From contig NZ_FZTC01000012.1 of assembly GCF_900200035.1 (NCBI RefSeq), positions 62,001 to 126,000 on the forward strand: DNA of 64,000 nt. The letters run 5' to 3'. The notes beneath the pieces are model-generated. The model saw only the letters and a list, made by a program, of their open reading frames with translations, ran no database searches and was not told the DNA's origin. A program made the position numbers and the translations under genes. Below, in pieces: positions 30,966 through 42,407 of the stretch. The DNA is from Klebsiella grimontii. Its GTDB lineage: Bacteria > Pseudomonadota > Gammaproteobacteria > Enterobacterales > Enterobacteriaceae. The number at the start of each line of letters is the position of its first letter. Positions within the stretch are counted from its first letter, which is position 1.

Positions 30966-31711
30966 TCGCTGGGGGCGACGCCTGTTACCCGGCGAAACAT
31001 AGCGCTAAAAGCGCTGTGGCTACCGTAGCCGAGATCCAGCGCCACCCGCAGTACCGACTGCCCCTGCGCCAGGCGAACCAGCGCTTCCATCAGCTTCGCC
31101 CGGCGCACCCATTCACTCCAGGTGAGCGTGGTCTGCTGCTGAAAATGACGATTCAGCGTGCGCTCGCTCATGCTGCTCTCTTTCGCCGCCTCGGCGCTGC
31201 TCCACGAGTCGCCGGGCGCTTCTCTTACCTTCTGGCATAAACGGCGCAGCGCTTCGCTTTGCGGCTCCGGCAGGCCAAACGGCAGCACCGCCATGACGCG
31301 AATTTCATCAAGGATCAGTTCGTAGATGCGTTCATCGCGGCTGCCCGGCGCGTAGGATTCCGCCAGCGTCAGCGACGCGACAATCAGTTCACGCAGCAGC
31401 GGAGTCACCTGCACTATCTGGCAGGCAGCGGGAAGATCGGCGCGCGCGAGGGGATCGATAAACAGGGTTCGCGCAGCCGCAGCGCCGGTAACCCGTAGGG
31501 TGTGCGGGGTACCGGCGGGCAGCCAGACGCCTCGCCCCGGCGGCACGACCCAGTAGCCATGCGCAGTTTCCACCCGCACCACGCCGCTGAGAATTTGCAG
31601 CAGCTGGGCGCAATCGTGCTGATGCCAGGGTTCGCTATCGCCATGAGCGTAATCATGGGCAAAAGGCACCAGCGAACGGTGTTGAAAATTGAAGGTTAAA
31701 GTCGTCGACAT
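30944..31711 (-). CDS. AraC-family regulator with N-terminal cupin (NimR-like)
   Basis: 255 residues. An N-terminal cupin domain (about 10-90: WHQHDCAQLLQILSGVV) probably binds a small ligand. The C-terminal double helix-turn-helix (about 160-250) has the conserved end VALDLGYGSHSAFSAMFRR. It belongs to the NimR/YdeO-like group of cupin AraC regulators. Tail-to-tail overlap with leuA and paired direct repeats upstream of leuA suggest that it controls leuA; the effector is unknown. Confidence 0.88.
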   Translation of the reverse strand: MSTTLTFNFQHRSLVPFAHDYAHGDSEPWHQHDCAQLLQILSGVVRVETAHGYWVVPPGRGVWLPAGTPHTLRVTGAAAARTLFIDPLARADLPAACQIVQVTPLLRELIVASLTLAESYAPGSRDERIYELILDEIRVMAVLPFGLPEPQSEALRRLCQKVREAPGDSWSSAEAAKESSMSERTLNRHFQQQTTLTWSEWVRRAKLMEALVRLAQGQSVLRVALDLGYGSHSAFSAMFRRVTGVAPSDYFRSPE

Positions 31712-31768
31712 CGCCGCGGCGTCAGGGAATAGCGGCCCGACGGGGTTCGCCGGGCCGTGGCAGAAGCA

Positions 31769-32284
31769 CTAGATGTGCAGTTCTTGCAGTTTTTCTTTCG
31801 GCAGCGCCAGCTCATCGTTGCTATTGACGCGGACATCGCGCTCGATGATATGGCGAGCGATTTCCTGAGCTTCTTCCAGCGAGTGCATGGTGTAGGTTCC
31901 GCACTGGTAAACGTTCAGCTCCGGGATCTGGTTCTGATCTTTCACCTTCAGCACGTCGGCCATCGCCGCTTTCCAGGCATCCGCGACGCGCTGCTCGTCC
32001 GGCGTACCGATCAGGCTCATATAAAACCCGGTGCGGCAACCCATCGGAGAGATATCGATAATTTCCACACCATTGCCGTTCAGGTGATCGCGCATGAAGC
32101 CGGCAAACAGGTGCTCGAGGGTATGAATGCCTCTTTCCGGCATCACTTCCTGGTTTGGCACGCAGAATCGCAGATCGAAAACGGTGATTTCATCGCCGTG
32201 AGGCGTGTTCATTTTCTTCGCGACACGCACCGCAGGCGCTTCCATTCGGGTATGGTCGACTGTGAAACTATCTAACAACGGCAT
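31769..32284 (-). CDS. luxS: S-ribosylhomocysteine lyase LuxS
   Basis: 171 residues. The metal-binding HTLEH motif (residues 54-58) and the second-site Cys in [10 protein letters not shown] are intact. It splits S-ribosylhomocysteine to homocysteine and DPD, the autoinducer-2 precursor, so it serves both methyl-cycle recycling and quorum signalling. It lies between leuA-araC and gshA; MicA is transcribed from the opposite strand in its upstream gap. Confidence 0.97.
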   Translation of the reverse strand: MPLLDSFTVDHTRMEAPAVRVAKKMNTPHGDEITVFDLRFCVPNQEVMPERGIHTLEHLFAGFMRDHLNGNGVEIIDISPMGCRTGFYMSLIGTPDEQRVADAWKAAMADVLKVKDQNQIPELNVYQCGTYTMHSLEEAQEIARHIIERDVRVNSNDELALPKEKLQELHI

Positions 32285-32322
32285 TCTTCACCTCCGATAG
32301 TGATTTTTTTTTAAAAATAAAA

Positions 32323-32350
32323 TGAACTCTTTTTGAGGCAGCGAGTCTGA
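32323..32350 (+). promoter_or_regulatory. Sigma-E promoter of micA
   Basis: TGAACT (32323-32328) and TCTGA (32346-32350), 17 bases apart, match the sigma-E pattern GAACTT-N16/17-TCTGA. The expected start point lies six to seven bases further, at the first base of MicA. Confidence 0.75.
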
Positions 32351-32356
32351 GTATAT

Positions 32357-32432
32357 GAAAGACGCGCATTTATTATCATCATCATCCCTGAATCAGAGAT
32401 GAAAGTTTGGCCACAGTGATGTGGCCGTTTTC
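32357..32432 (+). ncRNA. micA: Small RNA MicA
   Basis: The 5' end GAAAGACGCGCATTT, the AU-rich middle with repeated ATC, the CCCTGAATCAGAGATGAA stretch and the terminal hairpin GGCCAC-AGTGAT-GTGGCC with a T tail reproduce E. coli MicA in the same luxS-gshA gap and orientation. It differs by one extra ATC and by the hairpin loop. MicA is an Hfq-dependent RNA that represses ompA and other outer membrane protein messages during envelope stress. The 3' end is placed within the T run (32430-32437). Confidence 0.9.
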
Positions 32433-32451
32433 TTTTTTACGGCCCGGAAAG

Positions 32452-34008
32452 CTACGCGTGCCTTGCCAGCAGCGCTTCAAACGGCTCGCTATCCGCCGCT
32501 TCCACCTTCTTCTGACGCTGTAGCGATGCTTCACGCTCGGCAACAAAATCCGCCTCGCTTAAAATTTCCAGCGGCTCTTCGCGCAGCATCGTCCGATAGC
32601 GATCGGCCAGCTCTCTGCCGGTACCGCCAATCCCCTCTTCAAGCATAGAACGCAGAATGCGCGCCGAGAAGGTTAATTCGGGATTGTCGAAGCAGGCGAC
32701 CAGCTCATCGCAGGCCTGCTGATAGGCCTGGCATCCGTGGATGCTATCCAGCGTTTGCGCCACGCGGCGTAAATCGCGGAACAGATCTTTACCGACCTGA
32801 GCCAGCGGGAACTGCGCGGTTTCGCAGCCAATACCGAGCGTCAGGCCCGGCTTACGGCCTTCCAGAATCACCCGATTCCAGTTGGTGCGCGTACACAGCA
32901 GCTCGTCGCTGCTCATCTCCGGCGCATCGGCCAGCACGCACCAGACCATAAACAGATCGAGGAAACGCACCTGCTGCTCGTCAACGCCAATCGGTGAGAA
33001 CGGATTGATATCCAGGGAGCGCACTTCAATGTATTCAATACCGCCGCGCAGCAGCGCGTCGGAAGGCGTTTCGCCGCTGCGGGTCACGCGTTTCGGGCGA
33101 ATCGGCGCGTACAGCTCGTTTTCGATCTGCAGCACGTTGCTGTTGATTTGCAGACGCTTCCCGTCTTTCTCCAGCCCGATAGTTTCATACTCTTCGGAAG
33201 GCGTTTTAATCGCCCGCTTCAATCCTGCCACATACTCGTAGAGATCGTTAAACGTAATTCCGAGATTGCTTTGCGATTTATTGGTATAGCCCAGATCGCT
33301 CAGACGCAACGAGGTCGCGTAAGGCAGGTAGTACATGCCGTTGCTGGCTTCCTGAAAAGGCAGCGACGTCGGTTTGCCCTGCAGGAACGACGAGCAGATC
33401 GCCGGGGAAGCGCCGAACAGGTATGGGATCACCCAACCAAAACGGTAGTAGTTGCGAATGGAGCGGAAATAGCCCGCTGAGATCGCTTCTTTACCGCTTT
33501 CGGCATCCTCAACGCCGCACTTAGCCTGCCAGAAAGCCATCGGCAGCGAGAAGTTATAGTGCACGCCGGAGATAGTTTGCATCAGCGCGCCGTAGCGATT
33601 TTTCAGCCCTTCGCGATACAGCGTTTTCAGGCGGCCAATATTAGAGGTACCGTACTGCGCCAGTTCAATATCCTGGCCGGGCGCGATATAGCAAGGCATG
33701 CTCAGCGGCCACATGCGCTCGTCGCCAATATGACGTGCGGTATAGCGATGAACATCGCGCATAAAGGTGAGCATATGCTGGATATCACCATCAACCGGCG
33801 TAATAAATTCCAGCAAAGCTTCGGCAAAATCGGTGGTAATCCATTTATGAGTCAGCGCTGAACCCAGTGCCTGCGGATGACCGGTAGTGGCCAGCGTGCC
33901 GTCAGCATTGACGCGCAGCGTTTCGCGCTCAAGACCACGTTGAATACCCTGCAGCGCCTGCGGATTTTTTTCCAGCCAGGCCAGCGCCTGTGATACGTCC
34001 GGGATCAA
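32452..34008 (-). CDS. gshA: Glutamate-cysteine ligase GshA
   Basis: 518 residues when started at the TTG at 34008, which gives [14 protein letters not shown] and the exact E. coli length. A perfect GGGAGG site lies just upstream (34013-34019). The longer frame to 34065 would add 19 unrelated residues. It catalyses the first, ATP-dependent step of glutathione synthesis. Family segments such as [13 protein letters not shown] and [18 protein letters not shown] are conserved. The rare start may limit expression, as in E. coli. Confidence 0.97.
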   Translation of the reverse strand: MIPDVSQALAWLEKNPQALQGIQRGLERETLRVNADGTLATTGHPQALGSALTHKWITTDFAEALLEFITPVDGDIQHMLTFMRDVHRYTARHIGDERMWPLSMPCYIAPGQDIELAQYGTSNIGRLKTLYREGLKNRYGALMQTISGVHYNFSLPMAFWQAKCGVEDAESGKEAISAGYFRSIRNYYRFGWVIPYLFGASPAICSSFLQGKPTSLPFQEASNGMYYLPYATSLRLSDLGYTNKSQSNLGITFNDLYEYVAGLKRAIKTPSEEYETIGLEKDGKRLQINSNVLQIENELYAPIRPKRVTRSGETPSDALLRGGIEYIEVRSLDINPFSPIGVDEQQVRFLDLFMVWCVLADAPEMSSDELLCTRTNWNRVILEGRKPGLTLGIGCETAQFPLAQVGKDLFRDLRRVAQTLDSIHGCQAYQQACDELVACFDNPELTFSARILRSMLEEGIGGTGRELADRYRTMLREEPLEILSEADFVAEREASLQRQKKVEAADSEPFEALLARHA

Positions 34009-34074
34009 TTTGACCTCCCGCCTGTCGAAATCGTTTGAATTAGCATAATTGTAATGGTTGAACAATCAGTCCAA

Positions 34075-34503
34075 TTAGTGCCACCACGTCATGCCCTGAA
34101 GCGTTATCGCCGCAACGACGATATAGCGTATTGCTTTGCCAAGGCATAAAAAAAAGAGCACTGGTCCCCAGGAAATACGCATCCATCCCGCCAGTAAACA
34201 CAGCAAATCGCCTATAACAGGCGCCCAGCTTAATAATAGCGCGGCCGCGCCGTAGCGCCTCAGCCAGCCGGACGCCTTCTCCTGCCAGCGCGATGTTTTG
34301 CGCAGCGGAAACAGGCGCCCCAGAATAACGTTAGTTACCCCTCCAAGGCTATTACCGATTATTGCTATTAAAACCAGTAACCAGGGCTGGCTCACCCCCG
34401 CCAGCAGCATGGCAATCAACACCACTTCCGAATTGCCGGGAAGCAGCGTGGCGCTCAAAAAGCTGCTGGCAAACAGCGATATCAGCGACAGCGAGTCGCT
34501 CAC
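34075..34503 (-). CDS. yqaA: DedA-like inner membrane protein YqaA
   Basis: 142 residues with about four membrane segments and the SNARE-associated/DedA-type loop PGNSEVVLIAMLLAG. Its function is not established. It overlaps yqaB by four bases (ATGA) and lies 67 bases upstream of gshA, as in E. coli. Confidence 0.92.
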   Translation of the reverse strand: MSDSLSLISLFASSFLSATLLPGNSEVVLIAMLLAGVSQPWLLVLIAIIGNSLGGVTNVILGRLFPLRKTSRWQEKASGWLRRYGAAALLLSWAPVIGDLLCLLAGWMRISWGPVLFFLCLGKAIRYIVVAAITLQGMTWWH

Positions 34504-35066
34504 AGCAACCGCACGTCCACGGCATCCATTCCGGCGCGCTTCGCCGCCTGCAGACCAAAGTCCGCATCTTCAAAGACCACGCATTTCTCCGCCGCAACGC
34601 CCATGCGCTCAGCGCAGAGTAAGAAAGTATCAGGCGCGGGTTTATGGTTGGCGACATGATCGGCGGCAACTACCGCCGAGAAGTAGTGACGCAGGCCCAG
34701 ATGGGCCAGCAGCGCTTCAGCAACGGCGCTCTCGCTGCCGGTACCGACCGACATCGGACGACGACCGTGCCACTCCTTAACCACCTCAATCAGCGGTAAG
34801 GGGCGGACGCTATCAAGCAGCATCGCTTTCACGGCGTCCGTTTTTTCCTGCGCCAGAGAGTGAGGATCTAAATCAGCCTGATTTAATTCGATAATGGCCT
34901 GAGCGATCCGCCAGGTTGGAGAACCGTTAAGCGCGACCATGGCCTGCATATCAAAACGCATACCGTAACGTCCCAGAACCTCGTTCCATGCCTTACGATG
35001 CGTCGGCTCGGTATCGAGGATCGTGCCATCCATATCAAAAATCAGTCCTGCGTAACGTTCGTACAT
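34500..35066 (-). CDS. yqaB: HAD-family phosphatase YqaB (fructose-1-phosphatase)
   Basis: 188 residues. The catalytic motif I is DMDGTILDTEP (residues 11-21), motif II is near VGTGSESA, and motif IV is FEDADFGLQAAKRAGM. E. coli YqaB dephosphorylates fructose-1-phosphate and 6-phosphogluconate. It is first in the yqaB-yqaA unit. Confidence 0.95.
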   Translation of the reverse strand: MYERYAGLIFDMDGTILDTEPTHRKAWNEVLGRYGMRFDMQAMVALNGSPTWRIAQAIIELNQADLDPHSLAQEKTDAVKAMLLDSVRPLPLIEVVKEWHGRRPMSVGTGSESAVAEALLAHLGLRHYFSAVVAADHVANHKPAPDTFLLCAERMGVAAEKCVVFEDADFGLQAAKRAGMDAVDVRLL

Positions 35067-35142
35067 CGTCTTCTCACCAACCGGTTAAGGAGGAGTTACT
35101 GTAACGCAAAAGGTCTGCTTTGTCGCTGCCAGCGGTAGATGC

Positions 35143-35170
35143 AACAAGGGCGCTCGATGGCGCCCTTGTT
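35143..35170 (-). terminator. Hairpin downstream of the BON lipoprotein gene
   Basis: AACAAGGGCGC (35143-35153) pairs perfectly with GCGCCCTTGTT (35160-35170). It lies 24 bases past the BON gene stop; the T tract on the minus strand is weak. Confidence 0.65.
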
Positions 35171-35193
35171 GATACAGATGCAGTGTGGTGCGT

Positions 35194-35508
35194 TTATTTG
35201 ATTCTTAAATCGTTCTCAACCATACGAACGCCCTGCACTTTACGCGTCACTTCTACCGCTCGTTTAGCGCTATCGGCGGATGAGACAAAGCCGCTGAGCT
35301 GTACACGACCTTTAAAGGTCTGGACGCTAATTTCCGAAGACTTAATCTCTTTGTCATTGAAGAGCGCGGTTTTGACTTTGGTGGTCACGACGGTATCGTC
35401 AATATACCCACCGGTACTTTCCTTTGTGGATGAACCTGCGCAGCCCGCAAGCGTGGCGGCGACCAGAAGCGTCGCGCAACACGCAGATATTGCTTTGAAC
35501 CATTTCAT
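35194..35508 (-). CDS. BON-domain lipoprotein
   Basis: 104 residues started at MKWFKA (35508); a longer frame begins six codons earlier with no clear ribosome-binding site. It has a signal sequence with lipobox L20-A-G-C23, so it is lipid-anchored, and one BON domain (about 38-104, ending VRMVENDLRIK) of the OsmY/DolP type that binds phospholipid. An Asp is absent after the lipidated Cys (CAGSS), so sorting to the outer membrane is expected. It is not in the E. coli K-12 order at this spot. Function is unassigned. Confidence 0.85.
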   Translation of the reverse strand: MKWFKAISACCATLLVAATLAGCAGSSTKESTGGYIDDTVVTTKVKTALFNDKEIKSSEISVQTFKGRVQLSGFVSSADSAKRAVEVTRKVQGVRMVENDLRIK

Positions 35509-35841
35509 GGATTTCTCTCCTTGCACTTATCCCACCCAGGATCAGGTCGGTTAACAGGAATAAATTATAGTGGAAAGAGGGAGTTGCCAATGAAAAAAGT
35601 GCTGAAGGACAAGGTGAATTATTGCGTTTAAGAGGTTTTGAGACAAAGAGAGTGGCTGGAGATTATCTCGCAGACCATGAAACAACAGCGTGGCTGCTAT
35701 CTCGGAGAAGATGGTGCATCCGGGAGGATGACTCACTCGGTTCGCCCTTCGGGCCGTTGCTGAAGCAACGTTATCCTCCCTGGTGCTGGCGATTATCTCG
35801 CAGACCATGAAACAACAGCGTGGCTGCTATCTCGGAGAATA
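35509..35841. other. Spacer between BON gene and the tRNA operon
   Basis: The stretch 35712-35841 is a copy of the tRNA-Arg spacer sequence (matches 35981-36110). The stretch 35527-35711 contains the BON gene promoter region and the end of the tRNA transcript. I see no gene here; short frames are chance openings through the repeats. Confidence 0.6.
35712..35841 (-). repeat. tRNA-tail repeat, copy 1 (after last tRNA-Arg)
   Basis: This 130-base copy is nearly identical to 35981-36110. It begins (plus strand) with an 18-base copy of the tRNA-Arg 3' end, TGGTGCATCCGGGAGGAT (35712-35729). A closing stem GGGAGGAT (35722-35729)/ATCCTCCC (35773-35780) encloses two hairpins: GCCC-TTC-GGGC (35744-35754) and CGTTGC-TGAA-GCAACG (35755-35770). 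On the transcribed minus strand the structure ends with CCGGATGCACCA, like a tRNA acceptor end. Confidence 0.85.
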
Positions 35842-35918
35842 TGGTGCATCCGGGAGGATTCGAACCTCCGACCGCTCGGTTCGTAGCCGAGTACTCTATC
35901 CAGCTGAGCTACGGATGC
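35842..35918 (-). tRNA. argQ: tRNA-Arg (anticodon ACG), copy nearest the operon end
   Basis: 77-base tRNA with an encoded CCA, identical to the three other copies. The anticodon loop reads CTACGAA, so ACG, read as ICG after A34 deamination. By order from serV this is the argQ position. It decodes CGU/CGC/CGA arginine codons. Confidence 0.97.
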
Positions 35919-35980
35919 ATCGGGAAACTTGCTTTACTGCCGATATTGATACCGCTGCTGAAGCCGTATCAAGTAAGAGA

Positions 35981-36110
35981 TGGTGCATCCGGGAGGATGA
36001 CTCACTCGGTTCGCCCTTCGGGCCGTTGCTGAAGCAACGTTATCCTCCCCGGTGCTGGCGATTATCTCGCAGACCATGAAACAACAGCGTGGCTGCTATC
36101 TCGGAGAATA
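35981..36110 (-). repeat. tRNA-tail repeat, copy 2
   Basis: Contains the 18-base tRNA-Arg 3'-end copy (35981-35998), closing stem GGGAGGAT (35991-35998)/ATCCTCCC (36042-36049) and the same two inner hairpins as copy 1. Together with the tRNA it makes a 269-base unit (35842-36110) repeated in tandem. Confidence 0.85.
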
Positions 36111-36187
36111 TGGTGCATCCGGGAGGATTCGAACCTCCGACCGCTCGGTTCGTAGCCGAGTACTCTATCCAGCTGAGCTACGGATGC
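36111..36187 (-). tRNA. argZ: tRNA-Arg (anticodon ACG)
   Basis: Second identical 77-base copy with encoded CCA; argZ position by order. It sits in a nearly perfect tandem repeat of tRNA plus spacer, so the copy number may change by recombination. Confidence 0.97.
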
Positions 36188-36249
36188 ATCGGGAAACTTG
36201 CTTTACTGCCGATATTGATACCGCTACTAAAGCCGTATCAAGTAAGAGA

Positions 36250-36383
36250 TGGTGCATCCGGGAGGATGACTCGCCTTGCGGCTCGCCCTTCGGGCCGTTG
36301 CTAAAGCAACGTTATCCTCCCTGGTGCTTGCGGCTAATACCGCCACCTCATCCACATCTTCGTTGCTGAAGGTACGGAGAATA
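36250..36383 (-). repeat. tRNA-tail repeat, copy 3 (diverged)
   Basis: Starts with the same 18-base tRNA 3'-end copy (36250-36267), closing stem GGGAGGAT (36260-36267)/ATCCTCCC (36314-36321). The linker before the first hairpin differs (CGCCTTGCGGCT, about four bases longer) and one loop is TAAA instead of TGAA, but both stems are intact. Beyond 36330 the spacer is unrelated to copies 1 and 2. Confidence 0.8.
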
Positions 36384-36460
36384 TGGTGCATCCGGGAGGA
36401 TTCGAACCTCCGACCGCTCGGTTCGTAGCCGAGTACTCTATCCAGCTGAGCTACGGATGC
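36384..36460 (-). tRNA. argY: tRNA-Arg (anticodon ACG)
   Basis: Third identical 77-base copy with encoded CCA; argY position. The following 60-base spacer to the next tRNA lacks the tail repeat. Confidence 0.97.
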
Positions 36461-36520
36461 ATCGGGAAACTTACTTTACTGCAGATTTTGATACTGCTGC
36501 TAAAGCCGTATCAAGTAAGA

Positions 36521-36597
36521 TGGTGCATCCGGGAGGATTCGAACCTCCGACCGCTCGGTTCGTAGCCGAGTACTCTATCCAGCTGAGCTACGGATGC
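36521..36597 (-). tRNA. argV: tRNA-Arg (anticodon ACG), promoter-proximal copy
   Basis: Fourth identical copy, only four bases from the end of the tRNA-Ser gene, so the two are cut from one transcript. argV position. Confidence 0.97.
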
Positions 36598-36601
36598 AAA
36601 A

Positions 36602-36694
36602 TGGCGGTGAGGCGGGGATTCGAACCCCGGATGCAGCTTTTGACCGCATACTCCCTTAGCAGGGGAGCGCCTTCAGCCTCTCGGCCACCTCACC
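36602..36694 (-). tRNA. serV: tRNA-Ser (anticodon GCT)
   Basis: 93 bases with encoded CCA, a long variable arm (TGCGGTC...GCTGCA) and anticodon loop CTGCTAA, so GCT for AGC/AGU codons. It is the first gene of the serV-argVYZQ operon. Confidence 0.97.
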
Positions 36695-36756
36695 ACACGC
36701 CTCTTACGAGTGCTTCGAAGAACTTGTTTCTGCTCTTCGTCGCTGCGATGGCGCAC

Positions 36757-36784
36757 ATATTACTTTCTGGTACTTATAAGTCAA
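36757..36784 (-). promoter_or_regulatory. Promoter of the serV-argVYZQ operon
   Basis: On the minus strand TTGACT (36784-36779), 16 bases, then TAATAT (36762-36757), followed by a GC-rich discriminator (GTGCGCC) typical of stringently controlled stable RNA promoters. It points at serV about 60 bases away. The rest of the 36695-37017 gap shows no gene. Confidence 0.75.
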
Positions 36785-37017
36785 ACCTTTTTTCGAGACC
36801 TTTTTTTCGTTTGCACACTTCCCGCGCAATTAGCCTGTGAAAACGGCAAAAAGAGTATTTTATCAACAAGAAATTGGCGATTACGCCGCTGCTAACGCAA
36901 AAGATAATTGTCGCGGACGCGGAGAAAGAGACAAAAAAGAGGGGCTATCGTAGAGGAAAAGTGGCAAAAACGGGGGATGGAAGGAGGCGCCTCACCGAAT
37001 AGCGAGGCGCGAAAACC

Positions 37018-37203
37018 TTAGTAACTGGACTGCTGGGATTTTTCAGCCTGGATACGCTGGTAGATCTCTTCACGATGCACGGAGACTTCTTTAGGGGCAT
37101 TAACGCCAATACGTACCTGGTTACCCTTCACCCCTAAAACTGTCACAGTGACCTCATCTCCAATCATGAGGGTCTCACCAACTCGACGAGTCAGAATCAG
37201 CAT
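37018..37203 (-). CDS. csrA: Carbon storage regulator CsrA
   Basis: 61 residues, apparently identical to E. coli CsrA ([18 protein letters not shown]...). It is a dimeric RNA-binding protein that blocks translation at GGA motifs; RNA-contacting residues L4, R6, R7 and R44 are present. It lies between alaS and the tRNA operon. An AAGGAG ribosome-binding site precedes the ATG. Confidence 0.98.
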
Positions 37204-37397
37204 TCTTTGCTCCTTGAAAGATTAAAAGAGTCGGGTCTCTCGTATCCCGGCATTATCCATCATATAACGCCAAAAAGTAAGCGATGACAAACACCCTACG
37301 GTGTAAGCAGTCACGGCATCACATTCTGTTAAACCTAAGTTTAGCCGATATACACAACTTCAACCCGACTTTATCGTTATCAGTGCTTCTCGCGCAA

Positions 37398-37425
37398 GAT
37401 GCTGTAATCCGAGAATCACAGCATC
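37398..37425 (-). terminator. Possible terminator downstream of alaS
   Basis: GATGCTGT (37398-37405) pairs with ACAGCATC (37418-37425), with partial pairing inside. It lies 17 bases past the alaS stop. The T tract is poor. Confidence 0.45.
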
Positions 37426-37441
37426 TATGCAATTATAGTTA

Positions 37442-40069
<2,628 letters not shown>

Positions 40070-40199
40070 AATTATCCTGAAATCAAGCTAACGAAATGTC
40101 GCTGGCAGCCACTACCCAGTATCGACCGGCAGGCTACTCACGAAAATAAAGTGGGAATAAGATAAGTTTTCTTCACGGGGAAGTAAAATCCCGGATGGG

Positions 40200-40700
40200 T
40201 CAATCTGCAAAATTTCGCCAGATTTCCTGAATATCTTCCATCAGATAACCGCGATAGAGCAAAAAGCGCTGAATTTTGACTTTTTCGGCAAATACGGTGG
40301 GCAGGGGTTCGCCATATTTTCGCTGCGCCTGCTCTTTGGAAAGCTGCGCCCAGTCGATTTCGCACTCGCGCATGGCTGCCTCTATCGTCTCGCGGGAAAT
40401 CCCCTTCTGCTTTAGCTCCTGGCGGACGCGCGCCGGGCCGTATCCCTTGCGGCTGCGGCTGGCAATAAACTGACGAACAAAGCGTTCGTCGTCCAGATAG
40501 CGGTTCTCAATACACCATTCAACGACGTTATCGACCTCTTCCGGCGTCACGTTTAACGCTTCCGGGCCGTTTTTACTCATAACCGGCGCGGCCAGTTTGC
40601 GCCTTAGCTCCTGTTCGCTGTGGTCGCGCATTGCCAGAATGCGAATCGCGCGATCCAGCAGCCTGGCGTAGTCAGAGCGGCGGGATGAAGTTTCAGTCAC
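40200..40700 (-). CDS. recX: RecA inhibitor RecX
   Basis: 166 residues, same as E. coli, using a GTG start at 40700 ([18 protein letters not shown]). Three helical repeats end in the conserved [16 protein letters not shown]. RecX caps RecA filaments. It lies 70 bases downstream of recA, behind a terminator that lets only part of the recA transcript through. Confidence 0.96.
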   Translation of the reverse strand: MTETSSRRSDYARLLDRAIRILAMRDHSEQELRRKLAAPVMSKNGPEALNVTPEEVDNVVEWCIENRYLDDERFVRQFIASRSRKGYGPARVRQELKQKGISRETIEAAMRECEIDWAQLSKEQAQRKYGEPLPTVFAEKVKIQRFLLYRGYLMEDIQEIWRNFAD

Positions 40701-40729
40701 GGGCAGCCTCGCTAATCAAAAAAGCAAAA

Positions 40730-40747
40730 GGGCCGCGTAAGCGGCCC
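40730..40747 (-). terminator. recA-recX intergenic terminator
   Basis: On the minus strand GGGCCGC-TTAC-GCGGCCC is followed by TTTTGCTTTTTT. It is placed between recA and recX, as in E. coli, where it limits recX to a fraction of recA expression. Confidence 0.85.
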
Positions 40748-40770
40748 CTTGTTAGTCTGTTCAGACGATA

Positions 40771-41886
<1,116 letters not shown>

Positions 41887-41889
41887 TTA

Positions 41890-41909
41890 TACTGTATAGT
41901 CATACAGTA
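41890..41909 (-). promoter_or_regulatory. LexA (SOS) box of recA
   Basis: TACTGTATAGTCATACAGTA: the consensus CTGT-N8-ACAG is complete and the palindrome is nearly perfect. It lies 60-80 bases upstream of the recA start. Confidence 0.93.
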
Positions 41910-42407
41910 TCAAGTATTTTGTAGAAATTGTTGCCAGAGGAGATTTAGCGCATAGGCCGTGGCCTGGCGGCGTACCGACTCGCGGTCTCCAGCGAAGCAT
42001 TCGCGCCGGGTCACGCCCTGTCCGCTGGCGCTGGCGACGCCAAACCAGACGGTTCCCACCGGCTTTTCCGCGCTGCCGCCATCCGGTCCGGCAATGCCGC
42101 TGACCGAAATCGCATAGTCCGCGCGGGCCGCGCGCAGGGCGCCAACCGCCATCTCCACGACCACCGGTTCACTCACCGCGCCATGCTCAAGCAGCGTCGC
42201 TTCGCTGACGCCAATCATCTGCGATTTCGCTTCATTGCTGTAGGTCACAAAACCGCGCTCAAACCATGCCGAACTACCGGCGATATCGGTAAGGGTTTTG
42301 GCGACCCAGCCGCCGGTGCAGGACTCCACCGTGGTCACCGTCGCGCCGCGCGCTTTCAGCGCCTGCCCCACCTGCTCGCTCAGCTGCATTAATTCGGAAT
42401 CTGTCAT
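41910..42407 (-). CDS. pncC: Nicotinamide-nucleotide amidase PncC (YgaD, CinA C-terminal type)
   Basis: 165 residues from MTDSELMQLSEQVG, matching E. coli; an ATG four codons earlier is less well supported. Motifs TVESCTGGWVAK and SGIAGPDGGS are typical of the CinA C-terminal amidase. It deamidates NMN to nicotinic acid mononucleotide. Its stop lies at the recA LexA box. Confidence 0.95.
   Translation of the reverse strand: MTDSELMQLSEQVGQALKARGATVTTVESCTGGWVAKTLTDIAGSSAWFERGFVTYSNEAKSQMIGVSEATLLEHGAVSEPVVVEMAVGALRAARADYAISVSGIAGPDGGSAEKPVGTVWFGVASASGQGVTRRECFAGDRESVRRQATAYALNLLWQQFLQNT

Noticed and set aside
35783-36600. Several short plus-strand frames with repeated peptides
   Set aside because: They read through the tRNA genes and spacer repeats in antisense; the repetition comes from the DNA repeats.
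35712-36600. CRISPR-like pattern of repeats and spacers
   Set aside because: The repeats are tRNA genes and their trailers (77 and about 130 bases), not short CRISPR repeats, and no cas genes are present.
35842-36694. tRNA tail copies as prophage or island attachment sites
   Set aside because: Partial tRNA 3' ends are typical of att sites, but there is no integrase or foreign segment; the copies lie in a tandem array within the operon.
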